Shown here piece after piece: positions 1 to 8,326 of a DNA stretch of 64,000 nt. Positions within the stretch are counted from its first letter, which is position 1. The number at the start of each line of letters is the position of its first letter. A program made the translations under genes and the position numbers. Below the pieces are notes generated by a model. The model was not told the origin of the DNA. It did no database searches and saw nothing but the letters and a program-made list of their open reading frames with translations. The stretch is from VXNE01 sp964518405 (GTDB lineage: Bacteria; Pseudomonadota; Gammaproteobacteria; Pseudomonadales; Azotimanducaceae). The stretch is from positions 19,917 through 83,916 of the forward strand of contig CAZFGB010000073.1 in the NCBI GenBank assembly GCA_964518405.1, given 5' to 3'.

Positions 1-125
1 TCACCCACAGCGCCGAGGTCGCGGCGCGCTGTCACCGCCAGACCCGGATGGCGCACGGTCTGCTCGTCGAGACGCAGGTGGCCGAGAGTCCGGCGTCCGG
101 CGGCAGCGAAGCTATCGCGCGATGA
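1..125 (+). CDS. ABC exporter ATP-binding subunit, C-terminal end (partial)
   Basis: Only the last 40 codons are present, read from base 3 to the TGA at 123-125; the 5' part is outside the window. The fragment opens with Thr-His, the position of the H-loop histidine, then EVAARCHRQTRMAHGLLVE, which is how MacB/LolD-type ATPases end (catalytic H-loop, then a strand ending in R-M-x-x-G). The TGA overlaps the ATG of the downstream permease (ATGA at 122-125), the usual coupling of ATPase and permease in these exporters. Family assignment rests on this tail and on the neighbour; substrate unknown. Confidence 0.7.
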   Translation, partial: THSAEVAARCHRQTRMAHGLLVETQVAESPASGGSEAIAR

Positions 126-1384
126 ACGAAGCCGAACCGGCACAGCGCCTGGACCGGTTTCTCCGCTCCGCCCTCGCTCGGCGCGCGACGGCGCTGGCGC
201 TCCGCCTGCGCGCCAATGCCAGGGAGGCGGCCGCGAGTCTGCGCTCCGTGCTCGTGCGCAGCGCGCTGGCGCTGGTCGGCATCGTGGTCGGCATCGGCGC
301 GGTCATTGCGATGGTCTCGACCGGGGAAATCGTCAAGGAGGAGTCCCTGAAGCAGTTCCGGGAACTCGGCACCGACATCGTCACGGTCAGGAGGCAGTTC
401 ACGCGCGTCCGCGGCCGCGCGCTGGACCTCTCCCTCTCCGACGTGCTCGGGCTGGCCCCGGCGCTGCCCGCCATCGAGTCGGCCGCCGCCGCCGTGGACG
501 CGAATTCGCCGATTCGGTACCGCGGCCAGATGCTGAGCGACGGCACGGTATTCGGCGTGACCGGGACGTTCTTCGACCTGAACAAGCTGCCCCTGGCCGA
601 AGGCCGCCTGGTCTCGGACCTCGATCGCCACCGGTTCTACTGCGTCGCGGGCGCCGGCATCGCGCGCGGCATTCGCGACGCGGGCGCGGCGTCCGTTGTC
701 GGCGAGCGCATCCGCGTCTTCGGGCGCCTGTGCACCGTCATTGGCGTACTCGAGTCCGTGCCGCCGCTTGCTTTCGGACGGCAGATCGCGCCGGATCAGG
801 CCGTGTTCATGCCGATCACGGCCGTCATGCGCGCCGCCGGAGCGAGAATCCGCGAGGCCGTCGCCCGCATGCACGATGGCGTGACGCCGGAAGCGGCCCG
901 GCAGGATGTCCTGAGGTACTTCCAACGCGTTCGACCCGAACTGCCGGTGACCGCCAGCACGGCGAGCCAGCTCATCGCGCGCATGCGCAGCCAAGGACAG
1001 CTGTTCGCGCTCCTCCTCGCCGCCATCGCGGCCATCTCGCTCATCGTCGGGGGTGTCGGCGTGATGAACGTCATGCTCATGTCCGTGCGCGAGCGGCGCG
1101 CCGAGATCGGGCTGCGCCGCGCGATCGGCGCCCGCCGCAGCGACGTGCAGCAGCAGTTCGTGGTCGAGTCGGCGGCGCTGTGCCTCGCGGGAGGCGTACT
1201 CGGCGTCGCGCTCGGCATCGCCGTGGCCTGGGGAATCTGCCGGTTCGCCGGATGGCCGTTCTCGATCTCGACCACCGCCGTCCTGGCGGGCGTTGCGGTA
1301 GCTACGACGGTGGGCGTCTTCTTCGGCCTGTACCCTGCGTATCGGGCCTCCCGCCTAGATCCCATCGAAGCGTTGCGGAGCTAA
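122..1384 (+). CDS. MacB-like ABC transporter permease (FtsX fold)
   Basis: A 420-residue inner-membrane permease of the MacB/FtsX family, expected to drive export or lipoprotein/peptide extrusion with the ATPase encoded just upstream. One transmembrane helix lies at about residues 43-65 (LVRSALALVGIVVGIGAVIA). A periplasmic MacB core domain spans about 70-285, and three helices follow at the C-terminus. Family signatures are GGVGVMNVMLMSVRERRAEI followed by GLRRAIGAR, and the closing FGLYPAYRASRLDPIEAL. The start ATG overlaps the ATPase stop. The stop codon lies one base before the 23-bp repeat that marks the left end of the tRNA-Asp island, so this gene is the last chromosomal gene before the insertion. 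Substrate not predictable. Confidence 0.88.
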   Translation: MNEAEPAQRLDRFLRSALARRATALALRLRANAREAAASLRSVLVRSALALVGIVVGIGAVIAMVSTGEIVKEESLKQFRELGTDIVTVRRQFTRVRGRALDLSLSDVLGLAPALPAIESAAAAVDANSPIRYRGQMLSDGTVFGVTGTFFDLNKLPLAEGRLVSDLDRHRFYCVAGAGIARGIRDAGAASVVGERIRVFGRLCTVIGVLESVPPLAFGRQIAPDQAVFMPITAVMRAAGARIREAVARMHDGVTPEAARQDVLRYFQRVRPELPVTASTASQLIARMRSQGQLFALLLAAIAAISLIVGGVGVMNVMLMSVRERRAEIGLRRAIGARRSDVQQQFVVESAALCLAGGVLGVALGIAVAWGICRFAGWPFSISTTAVLAGVAVATTVGVFFGLYPAYRASRLDPIEALRS

Positions 1385-1385
1385 T

Positions 1386-1408
1386 TTGAAGTGTTGGCGG
1401 AGCGGACG
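1386..1408. repeat. attL-like direct repeat of the tRNA-Asp 3' end
   Basis: These 23 bases are identical to 10418-10440. The right-hand copy lies in and just beyond the 3' end of the intact tRNA-Asp gene: 14 tRNA bases including the encoded CCA, plus 9 bases downstream. This copy has no tRNA attached. It begins one base after the stop of the ABC permease gene. A tRNA 3'-end fragment at the distal end of an accessory block is what site-specific integration by a tyrosine recombinase leaves behind. The repeat runs into a 7-bp hairpin (GCGGACG, loop TCTGC, CGTCCGC, 1402-1420). Confidence 0.85.
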
Positions 1409-1419
1409 TCTGCCGTCCG

Positions 1420-1491
1420 CCAATTCCCTACGTCTCGCTCGCAGAGGCGCGCGAGAAGGCGCTCGACTACCGCAGGATCGCCAAGTCGCGT
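1420..1491 (+). pseudogene. Remnant of a tyrosine integrase N-terminal region
   Basis: Frame +1 reads PYVSLAEAREKALDYRRIAK at about 1426-1485. This closely resembles the conserved SLAEARE(K/R)A...RRLA motif after the arm-binding domain (DUF4102 type) of tRNA-targeting phage and island integrases. Nothing before it (the 1402-1420 hairpin) or after it continues the family, and no catalytic domain (R-H-x-x-R-Y) is found, so it is a scrap of about 22 residues. Its place right beside the attL-like repeat is where an island integrase would sit. The match is short, so confidence is moderate. Confidence 0.5.
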
Positions 1492-1618
1492 CCACGGCGC
1501 TTCGGTCTAGGTCCGCAGACCAGCACACCGCTTCCGCCATTGCCTGCCTCCGTGCCTGCCTCGGATCAGCCGCCGCGAGTACCCGCACTATCGGCAGACC
1601 GCTACGGCGCCGTCGTCC

Positions 1619-2203
1619 CTAGCGGCCCTGCCACAGCTCGCCGGGCAGCCGCGAAAGCAGCCTCTCCGCGACCACCCAAGCCCCCGCGTTCGCATCCCAC
1701 TCGCGCCCCGCCGCAAGCAAACCACTCATGTCGGCTCCGAAACTCGGGTCGCGGAGCTTGCCGTCGAGGTTCTGCTCAAACATCGCGCGGGTTAGCGGAC
1801 GGCCTTCCGCGTCCATGTAGGAGCGAAACGTCCGCACGATGCGCTCTGGATCGCTTCGGCCATCCACCAGACCCACCGTCAGGTCGAACAGATCGCGCCC
1901 TTTCTTGCGCTGGTACAACGCCCGCAGCTTCGTCGCCAGCAACTCGTCGAGTTCGAAAGTCCTAATCTTCGCCGCCCCCTCGAACCAGCGGGACCGCACG
2001 CTCAACGAACGGCTCGTGTAGCCCAGGACGGCCAAGCGCTCACGCGTGTTGATCTCGACCTTCACCCGCATCCGCATGGGAGGAGCGCCGCCCGACTCGA
2101 AGCCATAACGGAACGTCACCCGCCCGTGCGTCTGCTTCCACCCCGGCTTGCCGAGCCACGGGTTAAGCGTCGCCTGACTGGACCAGATCGACCTCGGCAG
2201 CAT
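1619..2203 (-). pseudogene. AbiEii/AbiGii-family nucleotidyltransferase toxin, 5'-truncated
   Basis: The open frame (194 codons) encodes the C-terminal two thirds of an AbiEii-type nucleotidyltransferase toxin, the toxin half of type IV TA/abortive-infection modules. Present are RVKVEINTRE (third acidic motif) and LLATKLRALYQRKKGRDLFD (the K...RD.FDL signature). Absent are the N-terminal G-S and D-x-D nucleotide-binding motifs; family members are usually near 300 residues. Recognisable sequence starts around NPWLGKPGWKQTHG and stops at about 2170, where the divergent DUF262 gene begins, also without its start. No AbiEi antitoxin is next to it. I infer a deletion that removed both 5' ends, leaving this toxin inactive. 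Confidence 0.7.
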
Positions 2204-4077
2204 CGCGCTGCCGGAGTTCCAGCGCGGCTACGTGTGGAACCGAGACCAGGTTCGAGGGCTGATGCAGTCCCTGTACCTGGGGCACCCAGTGGGCAGCCTG
2301 CTGGTCTGGGTGACGCCGACACAGGCGGCGAACACGCGGGGTGGTCAGGAGCTGCCTCCCGGCTTCGTGAAGCTCCTGCTCGACGGGCAGCAACGCGTCA
2401 CTTCGCTCTACGGCCTTGTCCGCGGGAAGGCTCCCGCCTTCTTCGAAGGGAACGAGCGCGCGTTCACCGACCTGCGCTTCCACCTCGGCGACGAAGTGTT
2501 CTCGTTCTACCAGCCGCTCAAGATGCGCGACGACCCGCTGTGGGTGGACGTTACGGAGCTGCTGCAACAGGGCGCGGGTGTCGTTGTGCAGCGATTCGTC
2601 GCCGACTCCGCTTACGCGGACCGCGTCGGCGACTTCCTCGGCCACCTGAACCGGATCGACAGGATCAAGGAGACGGACCTCCACATCGAGGAGGTGACGG
2701 GCGAAGACAAGACCATCGACGTCGTGGTAGACATCGTCGAAGGGCGATCTGGCGCTGGCGAAGGTGTGCGCCCAGTGGCCCGAGGCGCGGCAGCGGCTCA
2801 ATGGGGAACTCGGACGCTGGTCGGAAGCCGGTTATTACTTCAGGCTCGAACTGCTGCTGCGCAGCGTCACGACCACGCTGACCGGAGAAGCGATGTTCAG
2901 CGCGCTGGACGGTGTGGAGAATCCGACCTTCCAGAACGGGTTGAAGACGACCGTGCAGCACATCGATTGGTCGCTCAACCTGATCGGCTCCCGGCTGGGT
3001 CTCGATCATGATCGGGTGCTTGGCGGAAGGTATGCCCTGCCCCTCATGTCGCGCTATCTGTCGCTGCGCGGCGGCGCGATCTCGGATCCCTCGGAACGCG
3101 ATCGGCTGCTCTACTGGTACGTGCACAGTTTCCTGTGGGGACGTTACGCGGGGTCGACCGAGTCGGTGCTGAACCAGGACCTTGGCGCCATCGAGAACAT
3201 CGACGGGGGACTGGACCGGCTGACGGAAAGCCTGCGCCGCGACCGCGGCGACCTCCGCCTCCATCCGGCGGATTTCCTTGGCTGGAGCCGCGGCGCACGT
3301 TTCTACCCGCTGCTCTACATGCTCACGAGGGTTTGGGGTGCGCTGGACTGGGAGACGGGCGTCGAACTGAAGGGACACCTGCTCGGTAGCCTGAGCAGCT
3401 TGGAACTGCACCACATCTTCCCGAAGGCGCGCCTGTACAAGGCGGGCTACGAGCCGTCTCAGGTGAACGCGCTGGCCAATTTCACGTTCCTGACGAAGGA
3501 GACGAACTTGAAGGTGTCCGCCAAGGACCCGGCAGCCTATCTGGCGGCGTACGCCGAGAAGGACCCGGCGTTGCTGTCGTCGCACTGGATACCGCTGGAG
3601 CCCGAGCTGTGGGAAGTGGATCGCTACGAGGACTTCCTAGCCGCGCGGCGCGAACTGCTCGCGACCGCTGCAAACGACTTTCTCGAGACGCTGCGGCGCG
3701 GGGAAGTGCCGGAGGAGGAAGTCGAGATTCGCGTCGTCGAACGGGAGCCGGCATCGGTGCCGGGCGGCATCGAGGGAGAGGAAGAGGAAGATCTGCTGAT
3801 CGAGGTGAACCAGTGGGTGGTGGAACAGGGATTGCCCGAGGGCAAGTTCCTGTTCGAGCTGGCGGACCCGGAATCCGGCGAGGCGTACGGCGTGCTCGAC
3901 CTGGCATGGCCGGATGGCATGCAGGAGGGACTGAGCGTACCGGTGGCGCTGTTGCTGAACGAACCGGAGGAGACGGAAGCGGCGGCAAACCGGGCAGGCT
4001 ATCGCTATTTCACCGACGTGAACTCATTCAAAACCTACGTGGACCGGGAGGTCCTCGTGGTCGACGATGCGGCCTGA
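2178..4077 (+). pseudogene. DUF262/HNH (GmrSD-like) restriction nuclease, 5'-truncated and frameshifted
   Basis: Two frames make one protein. Frame 0 (2178-2737) starts abruptly as LDQIDLGSIALPEFQRGYVW and carries the ParB-like DUF262 domain with DGQQR (KLLLDGQQRVTSLYG). Frame 1 (about 2741-4077) resumes as KGDLALAKVCAQWPEAR and runs to an HNH domain, LELHHIFPKARLYKAGY then NALANFTFLT, plus an acidic C-terminal module. Between the two, the conserved F-x-x-x-N-S-G-G-T loop is missing, so about a dozen codons plus one or two bases were lost near 2737-2743. GmrSD-type proteins restrict modified phage DNA using NTP. Here the start codon and the central loop are gone, so it is not expected to work. 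It is divergent from the truncated AbiEii gene. Confidence 0.8.
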
Positions 4078-4471
4078 GATGGTGACGTTCAACGCGATCG
4101 ACGTGGAAACGGCCAACGCCGATCGGGCGAGCATCTGCCAGATCGGCATTGTCCACGCTCGGGGCGGCAGGGTCGTGGATCGCTGGCAGACGCTGGTGAA
4201 CCCCGAGGACTGGTTCGATCCGTGGAACGTGTCGATCCATGGAATTGACGAACGGGACGTGCGAAAGAGTCCGACGCTGCCCGAGGTTCGCGACGAACTG
4301 CGCCGACGGCTCCGCGGCTCGGTGTTGGTTACCACACGTCCTTCGACCGCGTGGCGTTCGAGCGAGCCATGACGCGGTACGACCTCGAACAGCTCCAGGT
4401 GACGTGGCTCGACAGCGCCAGGATCGTGCGCCGGGCGTGGCCGGACCGGTACGGCCAAAGGGGTTACGGCC
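4067..4471 (+). pseudogene. DnaQ-like 3'-5' exonuclease, frameshifted and truncated
   Basis: The ATG at 4067 overlaps the end of the DUF262/HNH gene. The first frame gives VTFNAIDVETANADRASICQ, the DEDD exonuclease motif I (I-D-x-E-T), then QTLVNP and IHGID, as in exonucleases related to the DNA polymerase III epsilon subunit. At about 4326-4331 the frame shifts; the other frame continues YHTSFDRVAFERAM and WLDSARIVRRAWPDRYGQRG. The homology then ends at about 4470 and a different protein family takes over, so the last catalytic motif (H-x(4)-D) is missing. One indel plus a 3' fusion means it is inactive. It was probably part of the same defence module. Confidence 0.7.
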
Positions 4472-5557
4472 TCACGAGTACCTGAAGCGGCAGTTGGCGA
4501 AGCGTGGCGTGGCGTTCGAGGCGCTGGACAACGGCGTCCCGAGCTGCGCCGATCCGGACCTCATGCAGCGGCTGGCGGACAATCTGACGGCGGCGCGGAT
4601 CGACGCGTTGCTGCGCAAGTGGCTGGCGCCTGCCGCATCCGTTCACGGCCGCCGATCGGGCCGCGGGCATCCGCTACGACATCTCGATGCTGCAAGCCGA
4701 GTTCGCTCTCACCCAGGTGTTCGACCGCCCCGTCCAGGGGCGGGTGCTGTTCGAGGAGGTCATGCGCGAGAACCTCGACCTGGGCCGCCCCGACCATGTG
4801 CAGTTGATCTTCGACCGGCGCGTCAGCCGGCGCACCCCCTCGCGGTACCGAACCCGCGTCATTACCGACGGGGTCGTCCCGTCGCTGCACGTCGACTACA
4901 AGCACTCGCGCATCAAGCAGTACCACAAGGAGGGGCGCGCCCCTGCGCACCGAGACGGTGGTCAACGACACCTACGATTTCGACATCGGCAGACGGCTGC
5001 GCAACCTCGAGGATCTGAAGAAGATCGGCTTCGCCGCCAACCGGCGCCTGCTGCGCGTCCAGCGCGTCAGCCACGACTGCCTCGTCGGAGCCGAGGCGTT
5101 CGACGACCTGCATCGTCCGCGCGCCGTCGGCGGACAGCGCGCCTCGGCCTTGCGCTTCGGCGACCCCCGTGCGCAGGCCCTGCTGGCGGCGCTGCTCGGC
5201 TTCCGCATGCTGCCCGACGGCTTCCAAAACCGGGACCTGCGCGGGCGCGTCGCGCCGCTGCTCGGCCTCTCCATCGACGACTGCGGCCGCGGCCGCATGA
5301 CCTACGACCTGCGCCGGCTGCGGCTGCGGCTGCGCGGGCTTCTCGAGCGCATCCCCTTCACCAGGAGCTACCGCGTCACCGACGACGGCTTGCGAACGGC
5401 CCTGTGCCACCACCGGACCTATGCCCGCGTCCTGCGCCCCGCCATGTCCGTCGTGTTCGATGCGCCGCCGCGCACGGCCTCCCGGCTTGACCGCGCCGTC
5501 GACTCCTTCGATCAAGAAATACAGCGACTCTGGGAAGGCCGCATGCTCGCAGCCTGA
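4470..5557 (+). pseudogene. Conserved protein of unknown function, 5'-truncated with two frameshifts
   Basis: Three frames join into one protein. About 4470-4628 gives HEYLKRQLAKRGVAFEALDN and ADNLTAARIDALLRKWLA. About 4629-4940 gives LPHPFTAADRAAGIRYDISM and VITDGVVPSLHVDYKHSRIK. About 4941-5557 gives RTETVVNDTYDFDIGRRLRN through MTYDLRRLRLRLRGLLERIP to LWEGRMLAA. I recognise this as the C-terminal part of a widespread family of hypothetical proteins whose intact members also have an N-terminal domain; I know of no assigned function. One-base slips near 4628 and 4940 break it. Its 5' end is joined to the exonuclease remnant, so it is a relic of an earlier insertion into the island. Confidence 0.6.
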
Positions 5558-5616
5558 TATGCAACCCAACTGTTAACATCAGCTCCGCTCAAGAAGTCTA
5601 AGGCATTAGCGGGCGA

Positions 5617-6228
5617 ATGAGACCGGTCAGGGATACGGTCGCTGCGGCGCTGGGGTGCTTGGGCGGGGAGTTCACGCCGGATAGGCTGGCCTACCTGGCG
5701 CTGACCTCGAAGGACGAAAGGTTGCTGTGCGGCGCGCTGGCGCGGCGTCTGCATGAGGAGTTTTGCGACGACGCTGAGATCATCGTCCGCCGCGAGTGGC
5801 CAGTGCCTAGCAACACGCGGAAGAGAGTGGATGTCGCGGTGCTGCGCGCTAGCAAGCCGGTGGCGCTGATCGAGGCAAAGGCGGCGATGTCGTTCGACTT
5901 GGTGAAGGGAACGGGTCGAGGTTTCCCGGTACCCGCCGTGCTGAAGGACATTGGGAAACTGCGAGGGATCGATGTGGAGGTAGAGCGTTTTGCATTGCTG
6001 TTCGTCACCGACACCAAGCAGTTGCCAAGCGCGGAACACGACGCGGCATTGCCCTACGCGGAGGAACGGCGGCGGCACGGCGTTATCGACGAGCCCAGAA
6101 TGATGGCCGGGTACAGGCGATTTCTCCGAGCAGTGGGCCACCTTCCTGTTGTGGACTGTGGGCGAGTGGCCGGAGGGGTCGCCTTCGGCGTAGAAGTGGA
6201 CGTCCTGTATTGGCTCTTGGAGGTGTGA
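5617..6228 (+). CDS. Putative PD-(D/E)XK nuclease-fold protein
   Basis: An intact 203-residue frame starting at ATG 5617. I recognise no named family. Residues 68-90 read RKRVDVAVLRASKPVALIEA then KAA: a hydrophobic strand with Asp72, about 14 residues, then Glu86-x-Lys88, preceded by Glu60 in IIVRREWP. That is the D-x(n)-E-x-K core of the PD-(D/E)XK nuclease fold. The N-terminal region (KDERLLCGALARRLHEEF) looks helical. There is no signal peptide or membrane segment. It sits alone between decayed genes and the 3' end of the ubiquitin-like operon, and it is one of the few unbroken genes of the island's left half. A restriction or defence nuclease is an inference from fold and context only. 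Confidence 0.55.
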   Translation: MRPVRDTVAAALGCLGGEFTPDRLAYLALTSKDERLLCGALARRLHEEFCDDAEIIVRREWPVPSNTRKRVDVAVLRASKPVALIEAKAAMSFDLVKGTGRGFPVPAVLKDIGKLRGIDVEVERFALLFVTDTKQLPSAEHDAALPYAEERRRHGVIDEPRMMAGYRRFLRAVGHLPVVDCGRVAGGVAFGVEVDVLYWLLEV

Positions 6229-6395
6229 ACCGCACCGGTCGGGCGAGGCGCGGCGGCGGGCCTGGACCCTCAACTCCGTGGTGGGAAGTTGCCGGGGGAA
6301 CAGGCGGGGTTCTGCTTGCCGCGCTCCCAAGACACCGGGATTCAAACAGGACCGCTCAGAACCCGCTGTGTCATCCCCCGCCTTCCGAAGCTCCC

Positions 6396-7904
6396 TTAGA
6401 CGCCTCGAAGTGCCGCTATCGCTCTCGTTATGCGCACGCGCGCGCTTCGGTACACGCAGACAGCCCGCTGCAACGGACCGTTACGCGGTACCTCGGCGAA
6501 CGGATACGGAGGCCGACCAGCCTCGCCGCTTCCGAGCCGCTTGCGCCTGAACTCGCAACTCGCCACGCAGCGCCCGGGGTGGCCGAAAAGCTCGGTCTCT
6601 GCCTCCACGAATCGATGCTCAAGCGCCCACTGACCCCTATTCGTGGCGGCGTCGTGCCACCAGTCCTCGCCAATTACGTAGCGCACTAGCATGCGGATGG
6701 TCTCTGCGGCTACCACGCCACAAAACGCGATCGTGTTTTGCCCCGGCTCAGGGTCTTCCGCCGGCTCCGAATCGAGGTAGCGCCCGCGGCGCCGTATGCC
6801 CATCCGCTCGTCCCGTGCGTCGCTGCTAGTGTACTGCCCGCGGCACCGCAGGCAGCGCATGTCCGGACCCGCCAGGTGCACGCGCCACTTCGCCGACATC
6901 AGCCACTCCCCGGAGTCCACCAGCACACCGCCGTCAATCAGCGCAAGGCAGTTCGCGTAGGCCAGATGATTAACCACCTCGCGCGCCTCTGCGTTGTCGA
7001 CGCAGCACACGATCACGTCCGCATCCGCAGCCATCCGGTACGCGCGTTCCGTGCGGATCGACAGCGGCACCGCGCGCACGACCGGACGGTGTGCCGTCGA
7101 GACCCGGCGCGCTCGTGCCGCCGCCAAATCAGCCTTGGGCACCCCGACGCAGTATCTATCGCCGTAGATCAGCCGGTCGAGGTTCTTCTCCTCGACGACG
7201 TCTTCGTCGACAATCGTCAATGCCTCCAGGCCTGTTCTGGCCAAGGCCTCGACGACGATCGAGCCGACACTGCCGGCCCCAACGACGCAGACGTGCGTCC
7301 GCGCCAGCCGCGCCTGTGCCTCGAGGCCCCAGCAATCGACGGTACGGACCAGACCTTCACGCCGAGCATAGGACGGGCGCGCGCCCGGCGGCGAGTCCGC
7401 GTGCGTGTGCCGCGGGCCTACGCGCCGCACGTCCTTGCACAGCGCCGGCTCGAAGCGGCCGCGGCCGCTGCCCTTGCCTTGCCAGAACCTTGCGCTCCAC
7501 ACGCCATCCGACCCCATCGTCATCCCAAGCAGCGGGACGCCGGTCTCGCGCACGAACGGCGCCACGATCGTGCTTTCAGTGTCCTCGTCCATCCCGCTCA
7601 ATGACTGCCAGCCCGGTCCGGGGTGGCTGTGCAGGACCGCCACGCCGGAGTTCTCGCGCACCGCGAGGTCCACCACACGGTTCAGGTAGCCGCCCTGCAC
7701 GGTCACGTTGCCGTGCAGGTCGCGGTCTCCGGCCTCCGGCAGCACGACCTCGTGGAGGACTCCGGTGTAACGGTTCCAACCATCGCCCCGCCGCCAAAGC
7801 GCCAGACACGCCTCCTCCTGCAAACCGCCGCGCCGAAACCCGCTCAGAAGATGGCCGGCAAGCTTCCGGTGCAGCGCCTCCCGGACAATCACCCGGTGGC
7901 TCAA
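6396..7904 (-). CDS. JAB deubiquitinase-like/E1 (ThiF) fusion of a bacterial ubiquitin-like system
   Basis: 502 residues. The N-terminal JAB/JAMM metalloprotease domain (about 5-145) has an intact zinc motif: Glu30/31, then His92-Ser-His94-Pro, seven residues, Ser103-x-x-Asp106 (VLHSHPGPGWQSLSGMDEDT). The E1/ThiF adenylation domain (about 185-430) has VCVVGAGSVGSIVVEAL (G209-x-G-x-x-G214), IVDEDVVEEKNLDRL, GVPKA and CCVDNAEARE; a Cys pair CLRC lies at 351-354. The E1 half would adenylate and transfer the Ubl; the JAB half would trim its precursor or remove it from targets. The TTG start at 7904 overlaps the stop of the E2-like gene (TTGA), so translation is coupled. The last 40 residues match nothing I know. 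It is third in the operon Ubl-E2-E1/JAB and resembles the Bil/Bub-type antiphage systems. Confidence 0.85.
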   Translation of the reverse strand: MSHRVIVREALHRKLAGHLLSGFRRGGLQEEACLALWRRGDGWNRYTGVLHEVVLPEAGDRDLHGNVTVQGGYLNRVVDLAVRENSGVAVLHSHPGPGWQSLSGMDEDTESTIVAPFVRETGVPLLGMTMGSDGVWSARFWQGKGSGRGRFEPALCKDVRRVGPRHTHADSPPGARPSYARREGLVRTVDCWGLEAQARLARTHVCVVGAGSVGSIVVEALARTGLEALTIVDEDVVEEKNLDRLIYGDRYCVGVPKADLAAARARRVSTAHRPVVRAVPLSIRTERAYRMAADADVIVCCVDNAEAREVVNHLAYANCLALIDGGVLVDSGEWLMSAKWRVHLAGPDMRCLRCRGQYTSSDARDERMGIRRRGRYLDSEPAEDPEPGQNTIAFCGVVAAETIRMLVRYVIGEDWWHDAATNRGQWALEHRFVEAETELFGHPGRCVASCEFRRKRLGSGEAGRPPYPFAEVPRNGPLQRAVCVYRSARVRITRAIAALRGV

Positions 7905-8326
7905 CGCGCGCTCCAGATCCTGCGGATATGCCGCTCAAGGTAAGTCGCCATATTCTTGCCGTCCGGCGTGTCGATAGAGTCCCAGAAGTCGCTCGGTGGC
8001 GCGCTGATCGCCATCCAGATCCGTCCGTTCTCGCCGTCGTAGTGACCCACGACCCCCGGCGACGGAGACCCCTTAACCAGTTCCGCGAGCACCCTGTCTG
8101 GCGGCGACACGTAAACCCAATGCGGCGCCACTTCCGGCCACTTTCCTTCGTTTTCGTGAAGCGCCACCGCCAGCCGCACGGTCTCACCGCACCGACTGCC
8201 GTCTTCGACGATGTAGTCGAACTGTACCCCCGCGCTACCGCCTTGTTGCTGCGGCGCGGTGAACGGCGCCGGCTCATAGTCGAGCGCCTTTAGCTCCGCG
8301 CTCATGCGCTGCGCATTGCCGCTCAC
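7901..8326 (-). CDS. E2-like protein (prokaryotic E2 family E type) lacking a canonical catalytic cysteine
   Basis: 141 residues, between the Ubl and the JAB-E1 genes, with 4-base overlaps at both ends (GTGA and TTGA), so it belongs to the conjugation operon. Similarity to E2/UBC folds is weak: a strand-rich core (VQFDYIVEDG, VRLAVALHENEGKWPEVAPH, WVYVSPPDRV), then GRIWMAISAPPSDFWDSIDT and a C-terminal helix (MATYLERHIRRIW). The W-x-x-[WI]-S stretch corresponds, as I recall the family, to the W-Q-R-W-S region of Prok-E2_E proteins. The only cysteine, Cys46, lies in an earlier loop, so Ser108 is the residue at the expected active-site region. The start is GTG 8326; ATG 8305 is an alternative. 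The E2 role is inferred mainly from context. Confidence 0.65.
   Translation of the reverse strand: MSGNAQRMSAELKALDYEPAPFTAPQQQGGSAGVQFDYIVEDGSRCGETVRLAVALHENEGKWPEVAPHWVYVSPPDRVLAELVKGSPSPGVVGHYDGENGRIWMAISAPPSDFWDSIDTPDGKNMATYLERHIRRIWSAR

Noticed and set aside
5512..6345. Minus-strand open frame of 277 codons across the PD-(D/E)XK-like gene
   Set aside because: Composition is that of an antisense shadow, no ribosome site, and it spans the end of an unrelated pseudogene.
6229..6395. Fourth gene of the Ubl operon downstream of the E1 gene
   Set aside because: Short frames in the 167-base gap stop quickly or lack a ribosome site; no DUF6527-like or other partner could be read.
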